A DNA stretch of 64,000 bases from Rattus norvegicus. Lineage: Eukaryota > Chordata > Mammalia > Rodentia > Muridae. The notes below the pieces were generated by a model. The model saw only the letters and a program-made list of their open reading frames with translations. It searched no databases and was not told the DNA's origin. The translations under genes were made by a program, and so were the position numbers. How positions within the stretch are numbered: the first letter of the stretch is position 1; each line of letters opens with the position of its first letter. The stretch covers positions 52,740,857 through 52,804,856 of the forward strand of contig NC_086029.1 in assembly GCF_036323735.1 (NCBI RefSeq), read 5' to 3'. Of this stretch, positions 46,991-58,103 are shown piece by piece.

Positions 46991-49280
46991 TTGAATTTAT
47001 TTTAAATGCATTTGAGTGAAATGTATTCTATGCAAAGAGTACTACAGATAACTAACTGACTGGTAAATTAGAAAAGTAAAAAATAAACACTAGACAGGGC
47101 AGAAAACTTAACTTCTTACAATTTCATTTCACAACTGCTGTGTATGAGCATGATAGACAGTTCCAAAGGATGGAATTTCATTTCATCTGTGTTTGTGTGT
47201 GTAACAACCTGTTTTGTGTGATGTGTTAGGTTTCTGTTCCCTAAATAAGATGAGCTAACCTATGTAATGTGAAATCTTGAGTACTTTATTTAAAATAAAT
47301 TATTTAACATTTATCTATAAAACATTTAAGTGTAAGTAATTTGTCTCCAGTGTTTTATAGATACATATAAAATATGCATAATATTATTGAGCAAGAAACA
47401 TTATTATTCAGATAATCTGTACTCCTTCATTGCTTCTTCTGTTAATTCAAATCCCCAAAAACTAATTTTACATTTCAAAATTTGAAAGACACTCACTGCA
47501 CATAAGCATAATTTGTTCTTTTATTTTAGAGTTCTAATAGTGCTCAGTTATTTAGTTAATTAATGCATTTCATTACATTACTATTTCTCTTAACTATGTC
47601 AGAGTTAAGCTATAAGTTATAAATATGAGGTATAATGAAAATTTATTAAATAAAGCATTTAAAATATTTCTATATTTACAAGGGATATTATCATTGAGAT
47701 TATATGCTAATTACAAAGAGTTTTAAAAACCCTTTATTTAAGACCCTCTGTTTTGAAAACCATTTCTTTAATCCTGTCTTTTAAGAAGTAAGAAATACAA
47801 ATCAAGTTTTTGTATTGTTATTTAACTAAAATACATCATTCTCTCAAAATATGTTTTAAAGTTTATTAACTGCCTCTTGAGCACTAGCTATGAAAGCCTC
47901 TCTTAACACATCTTAACACTACCATAGCCTGGATTCTATGAGCATATCTCCATAATAAGATTTCTAAAATAAGTCTTAAAAACAATTTAATGAATGTTAA
48001 CTAACATAGTTATTAATTGCTTAGTGCCTATTTGGAGAGTGCTAACAACAATTACTAAACACAATTTAGTCATTTTAAGTAGTACTTAAGATACTCAAAG
48101 TAATAAATCGAAGACAAATAATTAAAATTGGTTTTCTTTCACTATTTTTAAATTAAATTTTTTATAAATAATACATAAAAGCATAAAATATTGCATCTTT
48201 CTAGGTTACTAATTTATGTTTAGATGCAAATGCAATGTTTAAAATAAGAAAATTCATTTTCCTTTTCAAACACTTGCTATGTCTTTATCAAAATATATTA
48301 AGAATCATCCCTAGAACATTTAATATTGCCTTCTTTAAGCACAGAGTTTATACATCATTTCCCTATAGGATGATGCATATTGTCATCATTCTACTTAATT
48401 GTAATGTAGGGTACATAGAACCAACGTCCCCAATTCTACCATTCCTCTCTACTCTCCATAACTACTTATCTCTCAACTGCCGTGAAAGTGTCATTTTCTT
48501 AGACTATTTGGTCTCTCCCTGTCTCTTTGTTTATATCTTCTAGGTCCTGGTTTCTTCACCTAAGATGAAGAATATGAATTAATCTTGTATCTTGTTCTTA
48601 TAAATAACTAATTCTTTTCTCTTTTCAAAGGTAAGTAGTTCTTGGTTGCACATCACATAATCTTTCTGAATTGGTTAAGTGGTAAAGACATAGCTTATTT
48701 GTTTTCCTTAAATATTAAATCTATGCTGACATAGAGGTGGGAAGTACAGATGTCACTTGGACAGACTAATTTTATTGTCTTTGAGTGTATACTCTATACA
48801 TTCACAACACTGGGTAAGATGTGACTATACAATGGTGGCACTATTACAGGAAATAACCAACAATCTACTGGGGTAGGATTGCAGTGTAACACTATAAATT
48901 TTAAAATTCCTCATTTTATTTTCACAATACCTGCACTAATATAAATTCTCACCAATATTATGGGATGAATTACTTTTTCCAATAAACGCCACAATGGCAT
49001 TTCCATTTTGATTTCTGATTATTTGTCCTGAAGAATAATATTGAAAAGTATTGTCTCTTAATTTAGTCAAACAAAGAGGGTAAAAAAACACAGATATATA
49101 TTTTGTTGACAACAGTTTGAAGGGAACTATCACACATGGCTGAAAAGAGGTTGCAGTCAAAATTATTAATCCAAATACATTCTTAAGAGTCAAAAGTTTG
49201 AGGTTCTTTTAATTTATCTAAGAAATTTTGATTGGTTTAGATATTGTGTAGGATTTGCTTTCTTTTAGTGTTATGTGTTT
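46991..49280. other. Unique AT-rich DNA, no gene seen
   Basis: About 2.3 kb, very AT-rich, with no named repeat. The 102-codon plus-strand frame at 48235-48543 has no recognised domain, and similar chance frames are expected. Confidence 0.5.
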
Positions 49281-49294
49281 TGCTAGAAATTATT
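49281..49294 (+). repeat. Target-site duplication, left copy (L1-H)
   Basis: TGCTAGAAATTATT, matching TGCTTGAAATTATT at 55891-55904 with one mismatch. It borders the poly(T) of the minus-strand L1. Confidence 0.9.
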
Positions 49295-50016
49295 TTTTTT
49301 ATTTTATTTTATTTTTTAACTTGAGTATTTCTTATTTACATTTCGAGTGTTATTCCCTTTCCTGGTTTATGAGCCAACATCCCCCTAGTCCCTCCCCCTC
49401 CCTTCATTATGGGTGTTCCCCTCCCCATCCTCCCCACATTGCCGCCCTCCCCCCAACAATCACATTCAGTCTAAGCAGGACCCAGGGCTTCCCCTTACAC
49501 TGATGATCTTACTAGGATATTCAATGCTACCTATGAGGTCAGAGTCCAGGGTCAGTCCATGTATACCCTTAGGTAGTGGCTTAGTCCATGGAAGCTCTGG
49601 TTGCTTGGCATTGTTGTACATATGGGGTCTCGAGCCCCTTCAAGCTCTTCCACTTCTTTCTCTGATTCCTTCAAGGGGATCCCGTTCTCAGTTCAGTGGT
49701 TTGCTGCTGGCATTCGCCTCTGTATTTGCTGTATTGTGGCTGTGTCTCTCAGGAGAGATCTACATCCGGCTCCTGTCGGTCTGCACGTCTTTGCTTCATC
49801 CATCTTGTCTAATTGGGTGGCTGTATATGTATGGGCCACATGTGGGGCAGGCTCTGAATGGGTGTTCCTTCAGTCTCTGTTTTAATCTTTGCCTCTCTCT
49901 TCCCTGCCAAGGGTATTCTTGTTCCCCTTTTAAAGAAGGAGTGAAACATTCACATTTTGATCATCCGTCTTGAGTTTCATTTTTTCTAGGCATCTAGGGT
50001 AATTCAAGCATTTGGG
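49295..50016 (-). mobile_element. L1-H 3'UTR and A tail
   Basis: The 3' end of the near-full-length L1-H. T-rich tail at 49295-49317, TTGAGTATTTCTTATTTACA, the C-rich complement of the polypurine tract (about 49378-49455) and 3'UTR up to the ORF2 stop at 50017. The 186-codon plus-strand frame at 49413-49973 is antisense to this UTR and not a gene. The G-rich strand is a potential G-quadruplex, a conserved property of murine L1 3'UTRs. Confidence 0.93.
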
Positions 50017-53000
50017 CTAATAGCCACTTAACAATGAGTGCATACCATGTATGTCTTTCTGTGATTGGGTTAGCTCACTCAGGATGATATTTTCCAGTTC
50101 CAACCATTTGCCTACGAATTTCATAAAGTCGTTGTTTTTGATAGCTGAGTAATATTCCATTGTGTAGATGTACCACATTTTCTGTATCCATTCCTCTGTT
50201 GAAGGGCATCTGGGTTCTTTCCAGCTTCTGGCTCTTATAAATAAGGCTGTGATGAACATAGTGGAGCACGTGTCTCTTTTATATGTTGGGGCATCCTTTG
50301 GGTATATGCCCAAGAGAGATATAGCTGGATCCTCAGGCAGTTCAATTTCCAATTTTCTGAGGAACCTCCAGACTGATTTCCAGAATTGTTGTACCAGTCT
50401 GCAATCCCACCAACAATGGAGGAGTGTTCCTCTTTCTCCACATCCTCGCCAGCATCTGCTGTCCCCTGAGTTTTTTATCGTAGCCATTCTCACTGGTGTG
50501 AGGTGAAATCTCAGGGTTGCTTTGATTTGCATTTCCCTTATGACTAAAGATGTTGAACATTTCTTTAGGTGTTTCTCAGCCATTCGGCATTCCTCAGCTG
50601 TGAATTCTTTGTTTAGCTCTGAACCCCATTTTTTAATAGGGTTAGTTGTTTCCCTGCGGTCTAACTTCTTGAGTTCTTTGTATATTTTGGATATAAGGCC
50701 TCTATCTGTTGTAGGATTGGTAAAGATCTTTTCCCAATCTGTTGGTTGCCGTTTTGTCCTAACCACAGTGTCCTTTGCCTTACAGAAGCTTTGCAGTTTT
50801 ATGAGATCCCATTTGTTGATTCTTGATCTTAGAGCATAAGCCATTGGTGTTTTGTTCAGGAAAATTTTTCCAGTGCCCATGTGTTCCAGATGCTTCCCTA
50901 GTTTTTCTTCTATTAGTTTGAGTGTGTCTGGTTTGATGTGGAGGTCCTTGATCCACTTGGACTTAAGCTTTGTACAGGGTGATAAGCATGGATGGATCTG
51001 CATTCTTCTACATGTTGCCCTCCAGTTGAACCAGCACCATTTGCTGAAAATGCTATCTTTTTTCCATTTGATGGTTTTGGCTCCTTTGTCAAAAATCAAG
51101 TGACCATAGGTGTGTGGGTTCATTTCTGGGTCTTCAGTTCTATTCCATTGGTCTCTCTGTCTGTCTCTGTACCAATACCATGCAGGTTTGATCACTATTG
51201 CTCTGTAATACTGCTTGAGCTCAGGGATAGTGATTCCCCCTGAAGTCATTTTATTGTTGAGGATAGTTTTAGCTATCCTTGGTTTATTGTTATTCCAGAT
51301 GAATTTGCAAATTGTTCTAACTCTTTGAAGAATCGGATTGGTATTTTGATGGGGATTGCATTGAATCTGTAGATTGCTTTTGGTAAAATGGCCATTTTTA
51401 CTATATTAATCCTGCCAATCCATGAGCATGGGAGATCTTTCCATCTTCTGAGGTCTTCTTCAATTTCTTTCTTCAGTGTCTTGAAGTTCTTATTGTACAA
51501 ATCTTTTACTTGCTTGGTTAAAGTCACACCGAGGTACTTTATATTATTTGGGTCTATTATGAAGGGTGTTGTTTCCCTAATTTCTTTCTCGGCTTGTTTC
51601 TCTTTTGTGTAGAGGAAGGCTACTGATTTATTTGAGTTAATTTTATACCCAGCCACTTTGCTGAAGTTGTTTATCAGCTTTAGTAGTTCTCTGGTGGACT
51701 TTTGGGATCACTTAAATATACTATCATATTGTCTGCAAATAGTGATATTTTGACTTCTTCTTTTCTGATCTGTATCCCCTTGACCTCCTTTTGTTGTCTG
51801 ATTGCTCTGGATAGAACTTCAAGAACTATATTGAGTAAGTAGGGAGAGAGTGGGCAGCCTTGTCTAGTCCCTGATTTTAGTGGGATTGCTTCAAGTTTCT
51901 CTCCATTTAGTTTAATGTTAGCAACTGGTTTGCTGTATATGGCTTTTACTATGTTTAGGTATGGGCCTTGAATTCCTATTATTTCCAGGACTTTTATCAT
52001 GAAGGGGTGTTGAATTTTTTCAAATGCTTTCTCAGCATCTAATGAAGTGATCATGTGGTTTTGTTCTTTCAGTTTGTTTATATAATGGATCACGTTGATG
52101 GTTTTCCGTATATTAAACCATCCCTGCATGCCTGGGATGAAGCCTACTTGATCATGGAGGATGATTGTTTTGATGTACTCTTGGATTCAGTTTGCCAGAA
52201 TTTTATTGAGTATTTTTGCATCGATATTCATAAGGGAAATTGGTCTGAAGTTCTCTTTCTTTGTTGTGTCTTTGTGTGGTTTAGGTATAAGAGTAATTGT
52301 GGCTTCATAGAAGGAATTCGGTAGTGCTCCATCTGTTTCAATTTAGTGGAATAGTTTGGATAATATTGGTATGAGGTCTTCTATGAAGGTATGATAGAAT
52401 TCTGCACTAAACCCATCTGGACCTGGGCTCTTTTTGGTTGGGAGACCTTTAATGACTGCTTCTATTTCCTTGGGAGTTATGGGGTTGTTTAATTGGTTTA
52501 TCTATTCCTGATTTAACTTCCGTACCTGGTATCTGTCTAGGAAATTGTCCATTTCCTGCAGATTTTCAAGTTTCGTTGAATATAGGCTTTTATAGTAAGA
52601 TCTGATGATTTTTTGAATTTCCTCTGAATCTGTAGTTATGTCTCCCTTTTCATTTCTGATTTTGTTAATTTGGACGCACTCTCTGTGTCCTCTCGTTAGT
52701 CTGGCTAAGGGCTTATCTATCTTATTGATTTTCAAAAAGAACCAACTTTTGGTTCTGTTGATTCTTTCTATGGTCCTTTGTGTTTCTACTTGGTTGATTT
52801 CAGCTCTGAGTTTGATTATTTCCTGCCTTCTACTCCTCCTAGGTGTATTTGCTTCTTTTTGTTCTAGAGATTTTAGGTGTGCTGTCAAGCTGCTGACATT
52901 TGGTCTTTCCTGTTTCTTTCTGCAGGCACTCAGAGCTATGAGTTTTCCTCTTAGCACAGCTTTCATTGTGTCCCATAAGTTTGGGTATGTTGTACCTTCA

Positions 53001-53840
53001 TTTTCATTAAATTCTAAAAAGTTTTTAATTTCTTTCTTTATTTCTTCTTTGACCAGGTTATCATTGAGTAGAGCATTGTTCAATTTCCACGTATATGTGG
53101 GCATTCTTCTCTTATTGTTATTGAAGACCAGTTTTAGGCCGTTGTGGTCTGATAGCACGCATGGGATTATTTCTATCTTTCTGTACCTGTTGAGGCCCAT
53201 TTTTTGACCAATTATATGGTCAATTTTGGAGAAAGTACCATGAGGAACTAAGAAGAAGGTATATCCTTTTACTTTAGGATAGAATGTTCTATAAATATCT
53301 GTTAAGTCCATTTGGGTCATGACTTCTCTTAGTCTGTCTACTTCTCTGTTTAATTTCTGTTTCCATGATCTGTCCATTAATGAGAGTGGGGTGTTGAAAT
53401 CTCCTACTATTATTGTGTGAGGTGCAATGTGTGTTTTGAGCTTTAGTAAGGTTTCTTTTACATATGTAGGTGCCCTTGTATTTGGGGCATAGATATTTAG
53501 GATCGAGAGTTCATCTTGGTGGATTTTTTCCTTTGATGAATATGAAGTGTCCTTCCTTATCTTTTTTGATGACTTTCAGTTGAAAATTGATTTTATTTGA
53601 TATTAGAATGGCTACTCCAGCTTCCTTCTTCCAACCATTTTCTTGGAAAGTTGTTTTCCAGCCTTTCACTCTGAGGTAGTGTCTGTCTTTGTCTCTGAGG
53701 TGTGTTTCCTGTAGGCAGCAGAATGCAGGGTCCTCGTTGCGTATCCAGTTTGTTAATCTATGTCTTTTTATTGGGGAGTTGAGGCCATTGATATTGAGAG
53801 ATATTAAGGAATAGTGATTATTGTTTCCCTTTATATTCAT
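50017..53840 (-). pseudogene. L1-H ORF2 (endonuclease/reverse transcriptase), disrupted
   Basis: ORF2p would nick target DNA with an APE-type endonuclease and copy L1 RNA by target-primed reverse transcription. Nearly the whole gene is present but broken. The start is MNIKGNNNHYS at 53840. EN motifs SLNINGLN, CLQETHL, VGDFNTPLS and LSDHN remain. An extra A in the A run at 53524-53529 shifts the frame after about codon 106. A TAG replaces a Gln codon at 52502-52504. One-base indels lie near 51697 and 51300. RT motif A (SLDAEKAF) remains, but motif C reads FADN instead of FADD (changed codon 51728-51730), losing a catalytic Asp. The last 410 codons (50017-51249) are open and hold the zinc-knuckle-like CX3CX7HX4C (residues 266-283 of that segment). 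Not functional. Confidence 0.95.
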
Positions 53841-53899
53841 ATTTGGATGTGAGGTTATGTTTGTGTGCTTTCATTCTCTTTGTTTTGTTGCCAAGACGA

Positions 53900-54976
53900 T
53901 TAGTTTCTTGCTTCTTCTAGGGTATAGCTTGCCTCCTTATGTTGGGCTTTACCATTTATTATCCTTTGTAGTGCTGGATTTGTAGAAAGATATTGTGTAA
54001 ATTTGTTTTTGTCATGGAATATCTTGGTTTCTCCCTCTATGTTAATTGAGAGTTTTGCAGGATACAGTAACCTGGGCTGGCATTTGTGTTCTCTTAGGGT
54101 CTGTATGACATCTCTCCAGTATCTTCTGGCTTTCATAGTCTCTGGCGAAAAGTCTGATTTGATTCTGATAGGTCTGCCTTTATATGTTACTTGACCTTTT
54201 TCCCTTATTGCTTTTAATATTCTTTCTTTATTTTGTGCATTTGGTGTTTTGACTATTATGTGACGGGAGGTGTTTCTTTTCTGGTCCAATCTATTTGGAG
54301 TTCTGTAGGCTTCTTGTATGCTTATGCGTATCTCTTTTTTTAGGTTAGGGAAGTTTTCTTCTATGATTTTTTTGAAGATATTTACTGGTCCTTTGAGCTG
54401 GGAGTCTTCACTCTCTTCTATACCTATTATCCTTAGGTTTGATCTCCTCATTGAATCCTGGATTTCCTGTATGTTTTGGACCAGTAGCTTTTTCTGATTT
54501 ACATTATCTTTGACAGTTGAGTCGATGATTTCTATGGAATCTTCTGCTCCAGAGATTCTCTCTTCTATCTCTTGTATTCTGTTGGTGAAGCTTGTATCTA
54601 CGGCTCCTTGTCTCTTCTTTTGGTTTTCTATATCCAGGGCTGTTTCCATGTGTTCTTTCTTGATTGCTTCTATTTCCATTTTTAATTCCTTCAACTGTTT
54701 GATTGTGTTTTCCTGGAATTCTTTCAGGGATTTTTGTGATTCCTCTCTGTAGGCTTCTACTTGTTTATTTATGTTTTCCTGTGTTTCTCTAAGGGAGTTC
54801 TTCATGTCTTTCTTGAAGTCCTCCAGCATCATGATCAAATATGATTTTGAAACTAGATCTTGCTTTTCTGGTGTGTTTGGATATTCAGTGTTTTCTTTGG
54901 TGGGAGAATTGGGCTCCAATGATGCCATGTAGTCTTGGTTTCTGTTACCTGGATTCCTGCGTTTGCCTCTCGCCAT
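53900..54976 (-). CDS. L1-H ORF1p, RNA-binding chaperone, intact frame
   Basis: An uninterrupted 358-codon L1 ORF1, the usual length for murine ORF1p. The protein forms trimers that coat L1 RNA in cytoplasmic particles and chaperone strand exchange. Start MARGKRRNPGNRNQ is the family start, basic, with no leader. A long Lys/Glu-rich coiled coil covers about residues 52-160. The RRM follows (LRIIGIEESEDSQ at about 181; RNTSRHIIVKTPNAQNK at 234-250, with the conserved basic residues). The C-terminal domain follows (MKARRYWRDVIQTL, LLYPAKLSINIEG) to EEARN. It lies downstream of its own 5'UTR and about 60 bp upstream of ORF2. Whether it is transcribed depends on the 5'UTR. No damaging change is obvious, unlike in ORF2. 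Confidence 0.93.
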   Translation of the reverse strand: MARGKRRNPGNRNQDYMASLEPNSPTKENTEYPNTPEKQDLVSKSYLIMMLEDFKKDMKNSLRETQENINKQVEAYREESQKSLKEFQENTIKQLKELKMEIEAIKKEHMETALDIENQKKRQGAVDTSFTNRIQEIEERISGAEDSIEIIDSTVKDNVNQKKLLVQNIQEIQDSMRRSNLRIIGIEESEDSQLKGPVNIFKKIIEENFPNLKKEIRISIQEAYRTPNRLDQKRNTSRHIIVKTPNAQNKERILKAIREKGQVTYKGRPIRIKSDFSPETMKARRYWRDVIQTLREHKCQPRLLYPAKLSINIEGETKIFHDKNKFTQYLSTNPALQRIINGKAQHKEASYTLEEARN

Positions 54977-55890
54977 CAGATTATCTCTAGTGTTACTAGA
55001 GGACAGTGGCTAGTCTGTCCTATAATCTGTGTGTCAGGGGTACTGTCAACCTGTTTTCCTGTTTTCTTTCAGCCAGTTATAGGAACAGAGTTTTCTGCTT
55101 TCAGGCGTGTAGTTTTTCCTATTACAGGTCTTCAGCTGTAACACAGTTCCTGTAGGCCTGTGTCCTGAGTTCACTAGGCAGGTCGCTTGGAGTAGGAAGG
55201 TTTGTCTTACCTGTGGTCCCGAGGCTCAAGTTTGCTCGTGGGGTGTTGCTTAGGAGCTCTCCGTGGCCGCAGCAACCAGGAAGATCTGTGCAGCCCTTTC
55301 AGGGAGCTTCCGTGCACCAGGGTTCCACATGGTGCTTGGTGTTTTCCTATGGAGTCAGAGATGTGAGCAGAGTGCAGTCTCTTCTGGTTTCCCAGGCGTG
55401 TCTGCCTCTCTGAAGGTTTAGCTCTCCCTCCCACGGGATTTGGGTGCAGAGAACTGTTTTTCCGGTCGGTCCCTTCAGGTTCCGGTGGTGTCTCAGATGC
55501 AGGGGACCCGTTGCTCCTCGGCTCTCCTCTGCGGGAACCCAGAGGCCATATACAGTTTCCTCTTGGGCCGGGGATGTGGGCAGGGGTGGGCAGTGTTGGT
55601 GGTCTCTTCTGCTCTGCAATTTCAGGAGTGCCCACCTGTCCAGGCAGTGAGGGCTCTCTCCCACGAGGTTTGGGAGCAGAGAGCTGCTGTGGGCAGGGAT
55701 CTGCAGGTTTGGGACTCCAGGAAAACACCGGGAGTGCCTGGTCCTAGAGGAATTTTGCCTCTGTGTGTCCTGAGTTCACCAGGCAGGTCGCTTGCAGCAG
55801 GAATGTTTGTCTTACCTGTGGTCGGGAGGCTCAAGTTTGCTCGTGGGGTGCTGCTTACGAGCTCTCTGCGGCGGTAGCAACCAGGAAGCT
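54977..55890 (-). promoter_or_regulatory. L1-H 5'UTR / internal promoter, tandem monomers
   Basis: GC- and CpG-rich region of about 914 bp, the only CpG-island-like stretch of this length in the window. A block containing TTTGTCTTACCTGTGGTC at about 55201 recurs at about 55806 (offset about 605 bp), so the 5'UTR has one long monomer plus the start of another, itself built of shorter related units. In murine L1s such monomers carry the Pol II promoter. It ends at 55890, exactly at the TSD. Open frames here (145 and 173 codons) lack support. Confidence 0.85.
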
Positions 55891-55992
55891 TGCTTGAAAT
55901 TATTAATACATTTTGGTAAACTGGAACTTGTTTTATTTGACAGGCTAAACTTTAGAACAAATTGTGTGACTAGATTAAAGAAAGGATTAGAA
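55775..55992 (+). repeat. 218-bp inverted duplication, left arm
   Basis: Covers the outermost 116 bp of the L1-H 5'UTR, the TSD and 88 bp of flanking DNA. Its reverse complement is at 57886-58103 with 3 substitutions in 218 bp and no gaps by my reading. Homology starts at TTCACC and ends at GATTAGAA. Confidence 0.95.
55891..55904 (+). repeat. Target-site duplication, right copy (L1-H)
   Basis: TGCTTGAAATTATT, one mismatch from 49281-49294. This fixes L1-H as a single 6.6 kb insertion. Confidence 0.9.
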
Positions 55993-57240
55993 CAATTTGG
56001 AACTGTACAGATATCAATACCCTGCAATGTATTCTCAACTTTACCCTACAAAAATATTTATGCCCATATCCATTTTTTTTGCTGCCTTGATTTTCTCACT
56101 AATAATCATATATAAATTGTAGACATTTATCATAAATTCATGAACTTATTTTGATTATCACATGTATTTATTAGTAACTGAATGCTCTTTTGCAAGATAA
56201 TCTAAATAAGAGTTTTAAAGGCATACTGCTTTGCAAGTTGATTTCTGTGAAAGGTATGGTTTTGCCATTCTGAAGTTAAGAAACCTGAGAATACTTTGAA
56301 GGATTAAAAGGTATCTTTATATGTGAAAACTTTATTATAAATAAATGATATGAAATTGATTTACTTTAGAGAGTTTTTGAATCATATGGTTATTACATCT
56401 AAATACACTAGGTCATATTTTGAAAATATAACTTCATATTGAAGAGAAACTCTCGGGGTTTGGGTTGGCTCATTAGTGTATATGAGTTAATGAAGCATCC
56501 CTGTATGTGTACTTAGCTTTCTGACAAGGAGTCATTTGAGCCTAAGAAGAGTAGTTCCATTATATTCTAATGCAAATTACCGAGTAATGTCAAATTATTT
56601 CCATTATCTTAACTAGCTCTATGACTGCTATTCAGATCCATCCTAGATATTAAAATGCTATCACTCTCTCCTCTTGCTGCTACAGAATTCTATAATGATT
56701 CAAACATTCCTATTGTTTTTGCATTTTCAGGACTTCTCTTCCTCTGGATCTATTTCCCGACTCTAGTGTGTCATGTAGCTCTCTGGCTGGATCTCCTCTG
56801 AGCCTCCATTATTTTGTCCATGGGCCTGCTCTAATAGCATCTAGTCATCCCAGAATCATCCAAGGAAGAGTGGATCAAACTGAGAGGAAGTAGAGTACAC
56901 CAACTATTATAGAAATCAACAGACCAGAAAAATCCCACAACAGCACAAATGGATTTTATTACAAAAATGTCAATTATTTCCACCCTGTTCCAAACTTTTC
57001 TTACAGCAAGCAATTGGACAAAGTCTAAACTATGAAATCTTTCACAGAAAAACTAGAAATCCTTAATACCTGTCTTTATGAATACAGTTTCAAGCCAGTG
57101 TAATGTCTTCAGACGTAAATTAAGCATTTTAAAACATTATTTGCAAATTTCATTATATTTTTTAGTGTGTTACATATTTTCCTGTGTACATACACACACA
57201 TACACACATGCTGATCAGTTTACATAAAGATAAAGAGAGG
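55993..57240. other. Unique AT-rich DNA between the inverted arms
   Basis: No named repeat or gene, apart from an ordinary ACACAC-type stretch near 57190. Confidence 0.5.
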
Positions 57241-57249
57241 GGGTTATAT

Positions 57250-57721
57250 GTTTTGGTGGATGTGTGGTGAGGTATGAGCTAAGGGGCTGCCTCTGCAGGC
57301 CTATGCTGAGGCATCACTTCCCCTTGAGGTGCAAGCCAAAGGATAGTATAGTAGAGAATAGAATTTATTTGGGGTATGGGGAGGAGAACTGAAAGGGTAA
57401 TAGAGGCAGAGAAAGGCAGAGAAAGAGAGAGACAAGAGAAGAGAAGAGAAGAGAAGAGAAGGGAAGGGAAGGGAAGGGAAGGGAAGGGAAGGGAAGGGAA
57501 GAGAAGAGAAGAGAAGAGAAGAGAAGAGAAGAGAAGAGAAGAGAAGAGAAGAGAAGAGAAGAGAAGAGAAGAATAGGCACATGGAGATAGAGGGGAGGGA
57601 AAGAGGAGAGAGTGGGAGCAAGAGAGTGAGGAGGGGGCAAGCAGCCCCTTTTATAGTGAGTCAAAACTACTTGGCTGTTGCCAGGTAGCTGTGGGGCTGA
57701 GCTTAGACAAAAATGCTAACA
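57250..57721 (-). mobile_element. Probable solo LTR (ERVK-like) with expanded GAGAA tract
   Basis: On the minus strand: TGTTAGCATTTTTGTCTAAG start (57721), CCACAGCTACCTGGCAACAG, a TATA box (CACTATAAAAGGGGC, about 57645-57660), a long pyrimidine tract, AATAAATT as poly(A) signal at about 57364-57369 and an end at about CCAAAACA (57250). This is standard U3-R-U5 order. The right end is clear; the left end is approximate and no TSD was found. No internal viral genes. The family is not named. Confidence 0.6.
57435..57572 (+). repeat. (GAGAA/GGGAA)n pentanucleotide array
   Basis: About 27 pentamers: AGAGA-type at both ends and a block of GGGAA at about 57460-57500. It lies inside the LTR between the TATA box and poly(A) signal, so it would fall in or near the transcript start. 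The poly(EEKRR)-type frame is an artefact. Confidence 0.97.
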
Positions 57722-57885
57722 CATTCAGCATTCAGCATGGCTTTCATGTAGATATCAAAAGATGACTTCAAGTTGTCAGTTTTCTACCAAGTGTACATCT
57801 CAGATCATCAGTCTTGGCAGCAGGTGTTTTTGCCCACCAAATCGTCTTCTTGATCCTACTTCTAGATTGTCTAATAAGGAGAAAC

Positions 57886-58103
57886 TTCTAATCCTTTCTT
57901 TAATCTAGTCACACAATTTGTTCTAAAGTTTAGCCTGTCAAATAAAACAAATTCCAGTTTACCAAAATGTATTAATAATTTCAAGCAAGCTTCCTGGTTG
58001 CTACCGCCGCAGAGAGCTCGTAAGCAACACCCCACGAGCAAACTTGAGCCTCCCGACCACAGGTAAGACAAACCTTCCTGCTGCAAGCGACCTGCCTGGT
58101 GAA
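57886..58103 (-). repeat. 218-bp inverted duplication, right arm
   Basis: Reverse complement of 55775-55992. It contains L1 5'UTR sequence (57988-58103) joined to the same flanking host DNA (57886-57985), so it copies an existing L1/host junction. At 58104 it abuts, without transition, an Lx 3'UTR lacking its own 3' end. Confidence 0.95.

Noticed and set aside
48235..48543. 102-codon frame in unique DNA
   Set aside because: Composition is that expected of AT-rich chance frames (Phe/Ile/Leu/Asn-rich). No promoter, signal or homology that I recognise.
49413..49973. 186-codon plus-strand open frame
   Set aside because: Lies wholly antisense to the L1-H 3'UTR. The same frame recurs in fragments wherever this UTR occurs (6689-7062).
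55207..55877. Long open frames on both strands (173 and 145 codons)
   Set aside because: They sit in the GC-rich L1 5'UTR, where stop codons are rare. No known domain, and the frames cross monomer boundaries.
55891..55992. L1 5' transduction as the source of the inverted copy at 57886
   Set aside because: The right arm has no A tail and no 3' L1 sequence, and it abuts a truncated Lx element. Template copying or rearrangement fits better than retrotransposition.
57301..57664. Ser/Leu/Phe-rich and Arg/Glu/Lys-rich frames of 66-106 codons
   Set aside because: Produced by the (GAGAA)n pentamer array.
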